A stretch of 10,065 nucleotides of DNA from assembly GCA_031422555.1 (NCBI GenBank), contig JANPLZ010000107.1:1-10065 (forward strand), given 5' to 3'. The position numbers were made by a program, and so were the translations under genes. This document shows positions 6,640 through 10,065 of the stretch, one piece after another (the first letter of the stretch is position 1; every line of letters begins with the position of its first letter). This DNA is from JANNAT01 sp031422555. Lineage in GTDB: Bacteria > Pseudomonadota > Alphaproteobacteria > Rhodobacterales > Rhodobacteraceae. The notes beneath the pieces are model-generated. The model searched no databases. It was not told where the DNA came from and was given only the letters and a program-made list of their open reading frames with translations.

Positions 6640-6969
6640 TTAATTTAGCTGAAACTGCAACGGATAGCGCCCGTCCTCGAAATCACCGAACAGATCGGGC
6701 AAATCTGGGTGCCCAACGGGTTCACCGGTGTCATCCGGCACAAGGTTTTGTTCCGAAACATAGGCGACGTAATGGCTTTGGTCATTTTCAGCCAGCAGAT
6801 GATAAAACGGCTGATTGCGCGATGGGCGGGCATCTTCGGGGATGGCGTGATACCATTCTTCGGTGTTTGAAAAGATGGCGTCCACATCAAATACCACACC
6901 GCGAAACGGATGCTTGCGGTGACGCAGCACTTGGCCGATGTGGTATTTGGCCGCTGTTTTCAGCATCAT
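6640..6969 (-). CDS. hspQ: Heat shock protein HspQ (hemimethylated-DNA-binding/YccV family)
   Basis: In E. coli HspQ acts in proteostasis as an adaptor that enhances Lon proteolysis, and the fold was earlier named hemimethylated-DNA binding. The 109-residue protein shows the family core KYHIGQVLRHRKHPFRGVVFDVDAIF, then PEDARPSRNQPFYHLLAEND, then YVAYVSEQNLVPDDTGEPVGHPDL. The frame can begin at GTG 6972 or at ATG 6969 or 6966; AGGAG seven bases before 6969 favours that codon. The C-terminal tail DLFGDFEDGRYPLQFQLN resembles other alphaproteobacterial versions. It is followed 85 bp downstream by the STAS-kinase pair, a possible stress-regulation link by position only. Confidence 0.95.
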   Translation of the reverse strand: MMLKTAAKYHIGQVLRHRKHPFRGVVFDVDAIFSNTEEWYHAIPEDARPSRNQPFYHLLAENDQSHYVAYVSEQNLVPDDTGEPVGHPDLPDLFGDFEDGRYPLQFQLN

Positions 6970-6990
6970 CACGCGTCTCCTAGTCCCCTG

Positions 6991-7019
6991 TTAATATTCC
7001 GTTACAAACGGTCTGTCCA
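6991..7019 (-). promoter_or_regulatory. hspQ promoter with operator-like palindrome
   Basis: On the minus strand TGGACA (7019-7014) and TATTAA (6996-6991) are separated by exactly 17 bases. Transcription would start near 6984, giving a leader of about 15 bases that contains the AGGAG site. The spacer holds the palindrome CCGTT-ACA-AACGG (6999-7011), a position where a repressor would block RNA polymerase. I see no clear match to a heat-shock sigma-32 promoter. Confidence 0.45.
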
Positions 7020-7197
7020 TTCCGCAGCTTGGTATGGGCGGAAACAGTCTGTGCCATTGAACCGCATAGTCTTTCCCCTGCCGAACACCCAATTTCCGCT
7101 TGCTCGCGCAAAACTGATGGCGCAGGCCACGCATTCCCATTTCCCTTTTCGTCTGTTTCCAGTATCTTGGCATCAAAATAATAAGCACGAGGGGCAA

Positions 7198-7779
7198 ATG
7201 AGCAGACTTCTCCGTGCGTCGATATTGCTATTGGCCCTTGCATCTTGCGGGGGGGGCAATTTTTCGGCGCCTCGTAATCTGGATGATGCCTGCGCCATTC
7301 TGGCACAGCGCCCAACCTATTTCAAAGCGATGAAGGCGACCGAACGCAAATGGGGAATCCCTGTGGCGGTGCAGATGGCCGCGATCTATCAGGAGTCGAA
7401 ATTCATCGGCAACGCCCGCACGCCGCACCGCTATGCGCTGGGGGTGATCCCGATGGGGCGGCAGTCGTCTGCCTATGGCTATAGCCAGGCACTGGATGGC
7501 ACTTGGGAAGAATATCAGGATGATCAGCGCCGGGGCGGGGCCAAGCGCGACCGTATCGCCGATGCCACCGATTTCATGGGCTGGTATATGAACGAAAGCA
7601 GCGAAAAGCTGGGGATTTCCAAAGGCGATGCGGAAAACCAATATCTGGCCTATCACGAAGGCAGGACGGGTTTTGCCAATCAAAGCTATCTGGCAAAACC
7701 ATGGCTGGTCGACGTCGCCGCCGCAATTGGCAACCGGGCGGTGCTTTATGATCAGCAGTTGCGGGCGTGCCGGGGGTAG
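7198..7779 (+). CDS. Lipoprotein with lytic-transglycosylase-like SLT domain
   Basis: It is probably a periplasmic, lipid-anchored peptidoglycan lyase. The ATG at 7198 follows GAGGGG closely and yields 193 residues with a lipoprotein signal: positive MSRLLR, a hydrophobic run, then lipobox LASC with the lipidated Cys17. The lysozyme-like domain starts near residue 41. Glu66 in MAAIYQESKF is placed like the catalytic Glu of SLT transglycosylases, followed by SAYGYSQALDGTWEEYQ and, near the end, NQYLAYHEGRTGFANQSY, which matches the late YN/YH-GxxG-type motif. The frame continues upstream to 6910, but that part overlaps hspQ and lacks protein character. Residue Gly after Cys17 gives no Asp+2 inner-membrane retention signal, so outer-membrane sorting (via LolA, encoded next door) is expected. 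Confidence 0.88.
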   Translation: MSRLLRASILLLALASCGGGNFSAPRNLDDACAILAQRPTYFKAMKATERKWGIPVAVQMAAIYQESKFIGNARTPHRYALGVIPMGRQSSAYGYSQALDGTWEEYQDDQRRGGAKRDRIADATDFMGWYMNESSEKLGISKGDAENQYLAYHEGRTGFANQSYLAKPWLVDVAAAIGNRAVLYDQQLRACRG

Positions 7780-7788
7780 TTGGACGTT

Positions 7789-7806
7789 GGCCTTTTGACA
7801 AAGGCC
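7789..7806. terminator. Short hairpin between convergent SLT-lipoprotein and lolA genes
   Basis: GGCCTTT (7789-7795) and AAAGGCC (7800-7806) form a perfect 7-bp stem with a 4-base loop, starting 10 bases after the lipoprotein stop. No U-tract follows on the plus strand, so it is a weak intrinsic terminator at best. It lies about 95 bases beyond the end of lolA on the other strand. Confidence 0.4.
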
Positions 7807-7900
7807 CATGGCTCAGCCGCTGACCTGCGGGCCACACACTTGGGTGGGTTGCCCAAAAGCCCCGGCTAAGCCGCGGATCAGCAAAGCGTCAATTGCCGCT

Positions 7901-8503
7901 TCAATTCGCGCGCTTTTCGCTTTCGACCACAATGCTGAACAAGGACGGCGGGTATTTGGCACCTGTTGACAACTCTCCCAGCATGACCGAGGTTTGCTGT
8001 CCCAGATCGTCAGTGATGATCCATTGGCGTAGGGCAATAGGGTCTGCCGTAAAGATCAGGTCAATGGATCCATATTCCGGGTTCTTCGGATCCATTGCCC
8101 GCACCCGCGTGGTGTTCTTTTCTTCTTTATGATCCACCACCATCTTGGCCGCGCCAAGATCAACGTTGGCGGCAAGGATCAGGTTTAACGGTGTGCGTTT
8201 CAGCGGATACTGTTCGGGCGGTTGATTGGATTTGGCGTCAAAAATCGCCACCTGCCCGCCGGAGGCCAACACCAATGATTTGTCAGGCGGCGCGTATTCA
8301 AACCTCACCCGGCCGGGGCGTTTTATAAACAGCTTTCCGGTGGCGATGGATCCGTCGGCGTTGGTCTGGGTGAAATCCGTTTCGGCGGTGGTCAGGGTGT
8401 TCAGATAGGCTGACAGGTCTTTCAGCGGAATTATATCAGCCATCGCGGGGAAGGCGAGGGCAAGGACGGCAAGCGGGGCCAAGAGGGCGGTGCGTAGGGT
8501 CAT
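7901..8503 (-). CDS. lolA: Outer-membrane lipoprotein carrier protein LolA
   Basis: LolA is the periplasmic chaperone that takes lipoproteins from the LolCDE transporter and hands them to the outer membrane. The 200-residue precursor starts with a Sec signal peptide (MTLRT, hydrophobic core, cleavage expected after AMA at residue 22). The mature 178 residues compare with about 182 in E. coli. Family signatures are TTAETDFTQTNADGSIATGKLFIKRPGRVRFEYAPP, where the Arg-rich strand of the barrel lies, then GGQVAIFDAKSNQPPEQYPLKRTPLNLIL and IDLIFTADPIALRQWIITDDLGQQTSVML. The ATG at 8503 has no Shine-Dalgarno; a TATATT six bases upstream suggests a leaderless mRNA. lolA beside ftsK is an arrangement I recall from Rhodobacteraceae, but here about 1.1 kb of insert-like DNA lies between them. 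Confidence 0.95.
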   Translation of the reverse strand: MTLRTALLAPLAVLALAFPAMADIIPLKDLSAYLNTLTTAETDFTQTNADGSIATGKLFIKRPGRVRFEYAPPDKSLVLASGGQVAIFDAKSNQPPEQYPLKRTPLNLILAANVDLGAAKMVVDHKEEKNTTRVRAMDPKNPEYGSIDLIFTADPIALRQWIITDDLGQQTSVMLGELSTGAKYPPSLFSIVVESEKRAN

Positions 8504-8515
8504 GGGTTGAATATA
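8504..8515 (-). promoter_or_regulatory. Candidate -10 element placed for leaderless lolA transcription
   Basis: Minus-strand TATATT lies six bases before the lolA ATG, so a start at the usual distance would fall on the A of ATG. No purine-rich ribosome site exists in the preceding 20 bases. No convincing -35 box is seen 16-18 bases upstream. Confidence 0.3.
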
Positions 8516-8600
8516 GGGGGCTTTGGGTGGGGTTGCATCCCCTGCGTGATCACATGGCGGAGAGGTGCCGAGCGGGGGCGTCCGCGTGTGGACAGGGTGG

Positions 8601-8680
8601 CGGGGCGTGGGTTTTCAAGGGGTTAGGTGGGGGGATTGAGGGGATGTTAAGGATTTGGTTTTTGGGGCTGCGGAGCGAAA
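8601..8680 (-). promoter_or_regulatory. C-rich, G-poor tract: candidate Rho-utilisation (rut) site
   Basis: Counted on the minus strand, these 80 bases hold 39 C and 6 G; the inner 60 (8611-8670) hold 28 C and 2 G. Such C>G unstructured RNA is the established mark of Rho loading. It would act on transcripts coming from ftsK or the accessory gene and stop them before lolA. Confidence 0.4.
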
Positions 8681-8977
8681 ATAGTTTTTTTGGGTTAACC
8701 TATCTTTCTTTTCTTCGTCTTGGGCCGAAGAGGCGACTGTCCAGTGGACAGTTGCCCGGCCCATTGCCTGAAGGCGCAAGCCGTAGGGCAAGGGGGGTTG
8801 GGCAAAGTGCCGTGGCTGGGAAATCGGGGCGTGCCTGACTGGCTGGTGCGGAACGCACCTGCCGGGGGCTGGCAGGCGCGGCCCGATTTGACGCGTGTCA
8901 AATCGGGCAAAGGAAACGGAGGTTTTTGGAAGGGTGGTCGTTTGTCAACGTGGGTTTCACCCACCCTACGGCCGGTT

Positions 8978-9607
8978 TCAAGCTTGTTTCTTCAAACTTG
9001 ATACCGTGTGATGCGCGTTAAGTGCTTCGCGCAGAGCTTCTGCTGACCAAAACGCACAAATTGGATCTAGTTCCTCATAGCCTTGGCAGACTCCGAAAAC
9101 GCGGGCGAGTTCGATTCTCACCTCAACAGACTGGTCGTCTTGCTCGAATAGTTCAACTATTCCATCCGCATCAATTAAAAGGTTATCAGGAGGGTGCAGG
9201 CCTAACTTCTTGAGAAAAAGAAAATTATCGATGACTTTTTGTCGAAACTGCCGAAGATTTGCTCTCTCAATCACCCAAACGCGTAAGTTTGCAGAAAAGA
9301 CCGCAGCGATGCAAAATGAAAGCAGAGCAGAAATAGCGCCAACCAGAATTAAATAGGCATCGCGATTTGCCCAACCGTCAATAAGGTCAACAAGTAACAG
9401 TGTCCATCCAGCCAATTCCGAAATTGCTAAGCCGATGAACCAAAATAATGTCCCGGCTAATATTGGCATAACAAATGTTGAAAGGTGCCCAAATAGCGAA
9501 GTTTCTTTATACCGTCGCGCGCGGTTTTTGTAATAAGCATCATCGCTTATCAACCGAACAACGATCTCAACATCAGAAGCCACTTCGCCAGACACTCCTC
9601 GTTTCAT
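8978..9607 (-). CDS. Hypothetical two-helix membrane protein, accessory
   Basis: I do not recognise this 209-residue protein. The N-terminal 43 residues are charged and tyrosine/arginine-rich (DDAYYKNRARRYKETS). Two hydrophobic segments follow, about 44-66 (FVMPILAGTLFWFIGLAI) and 84-106 (AYLILVGAISALLSFCIAAVF), joined by an acidic loop. The 100-residue C-terminal part is probably cytoplasmic: a basic helix RVWVIERANLRQFRQKVIDNF, then an acidic stretch. The layout loosely recalls SLATT-type membrane effectors, but no motif proves it. GAGG lies five bases before the ATG. Codons are much AT-richer than in neighbours: sampled 60-base rows give 37% and 45% G+C against about 60% in rluA. It lies 55 bp after ftsK on the same strand. 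These points suggest horizontal gain. Confidence 0.8.
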   Translation of the reverse strand: MKRGVSGEVASDVEIVVRLISDDAYYKNRARRYKETSLFGHLSTFVMPILAGTLFWFIGLAISELAGWTLLLVDLIDGWANRDAYLILVGAISALLSFCIAAVFSANLRVWVIERANLRQFRQKVIDNFLFLKKLGLHPPDNLLIDADGIVELFEQDDQSVEVRIELARVFGVCQGYEELDPICAFWSAEALREALNAHHTVSSLKKQA

Positions 9608-9662
9608 GAATACCTCAAGATTCGATACAAACTTGAACCTGAAATTCGGTCACACTCCCCCC

Positions 9663-10065
9663 TCAATGCTCCGGCAGCAATATCACCCTCTTCCCCACAT
9701 GGTTCGCCGCCGTGATCACCGAATGCTCTTCCATTTGCTCGACCAATTTTGCGGCCTTGTTATAGCCGATTCCTAGTTTCCGTTGAATATAGCTGGTGGA
9801 ACATTTGCGGTCGCGGGCGACGATGGCGACGGCTTGGTCATAAAGGCTGTCATCAAGACCATCTGCGCCAAGACCAAGCAGGCTGTCGATCTCGTCTTTA
9901 TCCTCATCGCCGGCCTCAACCACACCCGACATATACACCGGCGGCCCGTAGGACTTCAGGTGGTTGACGATTTCTTCAACCTCTTCGTCTGACACAAACG
10001 GGCCGTGGATACGCATCACTTTGCCGCCCCCCGCCATATACAGCATATCGCCCATGCCCAGCAGT
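9663..10065 (-). CDS. ftsK: DNA translocase FtsK, C-terminal part (cut by window edge)
   Basis: FtsK is the septal DNA pump that aligns sister chromosomes and activates XerCD recombination at dif. Only the last 133 residues are visible; the start lies beyond the right edge. LLGMGDMLYMAGGGKVMRIHGPFVSDEEVEEIV is the end of the motor (beta) domain and is nearly invariant in the family. After an acidic linker rich in Asp/Glu comes the gamma winged-helix domain, LYDQAVAIVARDRKCSTSYIQRKLGIGYNKAAKLVEQMEEHSVI, which reads the KOPS orienting sequences. The protein ends with GKRVILLPEH, a normal C-terminus, so no truncation is seen at this end. The gene next downstream is the AT-rich accessory membrane protein rather than lolA. 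Confidence 0.97.
   Translation of the reverse strand, partial: LLGMGDMLYMAGGGKVMRIHGPFVSDEEVEEIVNHLKSYGPPVYMSGVVEAGDEDKDEIDSLLGLGADGLDDSLYDQAVAIVARDRKCSTSYIQRKLGIGYNKAAKLVEQMEEHSVITAANHVGKRVILLPEH

Larger units (their letters stand above)
8504..8977. repeat. Gene-free palindrome cluster between lolA and the accessory gene
   Basis: No supported gene is present; open frames on both strands read Arg/Pro/Gly-rich filler. From 8732 to 8967 palindromes follow each other: GGCGACTGTCCA/TGGACAGTTGCC (8732-8743/8745-8756, one G-U pair), GGCGCAAGCC (8773-8782), GGTGCG/CGCACC (8845-8850/8854-8859), CCTGCC/GGCAGG (8858-8863/8871-8876), GCCCGATTTGAC/GTCAAATCGGGC (8881-8892/8897-8908), GTGGGT/ACCCAC (8950-8955/8959-8964), and AGGGTGG/CCACCCT (8932-8938/8961-8967). 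The last type resembles dispersed intergenic palindromes I recall from Rhodobacteraceae genomes. The remainder, 8504-8700, is strongly G-rich on the plus strand. Confidence 0.75.

Noticed and set aside
6910..7197. N-terminal extension of the SLT lipoprotein
   Set aside because: It would bury the lipoprotein signal 97 residues in and overlap hspQ; the internal ATG at 7198 has a good ribosome site.
8527..8964. Open frames 8527-8838 (plus) and 8695-8964 (minus)
   Set aside because: Both translate palindromic repeat DNA into Arg/Gly/Pro-rich text with no domain; they look like spurious frames in an intergenic repeat.
8732..8967. CRISPR array
   Set aside because: The palindromes differ in sequence and spacing; there is no constant direct repeat and no cas gene.

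Overview
The window looks like a chromosomal segment of an alphaproteobacterium of the Rhodobacteraceae/Roseobacter type. The basis is about 60% G+C in sampled core genes, strongly alphaproteobacterial-looking versions of FtsK, LolA, HspQ and RluA, and the ftsK/lolA neighbourhood that I remember from this family. Genus-level placement is inference. Both ends cut through genes: an aldehyde dehydrogenase lacks its 5' end on the left, and ftsK lacks most of its 5' part on the right.

Layout, left to right. (1) 1-1343, plus: NAD(P)-dependent aldehyde dehydrogenase, N-terminus missing. It converges on (2) 1416-3044, minus: a membrane-anchored FMN/Fe-S glutamate-synthase-domain protein. (3) 3153-4699, minus: a translationally coupled pair, a homocysteine S-methyltransferase family enzyme followed by the RluA pseudouridine synthase, joined by an ATGA overlap. 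(4) 4940-5386, minus: a GAF-fold free methionine-(R)-sulfoxide reductase, preceded by a 369-base gene-free stretch rich in inverted repeats. (5) 5756-6969, minus: hspQ, then an overlapping STAS anti-anti-sigma factor and RsbW-like ATPase, a two-gene partner-switch module without phosphatase or sigma factor in view. (6) 7198-7779, plus: a small lipoprotein with a lysozyme-like transglycosylase domain, divergent from hspQ. (7) 7901-8503, minus: lolA. (8) 8504-9662: an accessory-looking insert between lolA and ftsK. It holds a gene-free stretch of palindromes with a very C-rich, G-poor minus-strand segment, then one AT-richer gene for an unrecognised two-helix membrane protein. (9) 9663-10065, minus: the C-terminal gamma domain of FtsK.

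Functionally this is mostly housekeeping: lipoprotein sorting, chromosome segregation, RNA modification, sulfur amino-acid metabolism and repair, proteostasis. One regulatory module may be co-transcribed with hspQ. I see no tRNA, rRNA, CRISPR array, transposase or integrase. No complete new system is evident. The parts most worth a second look are the lolA-ftsK insert (unknown membrane protein plus palindrome array), the structured stretch at 5472-5648 with a perfect DnaA-box 9-mer, and several promoter- or RBS-associated inverted repeats.
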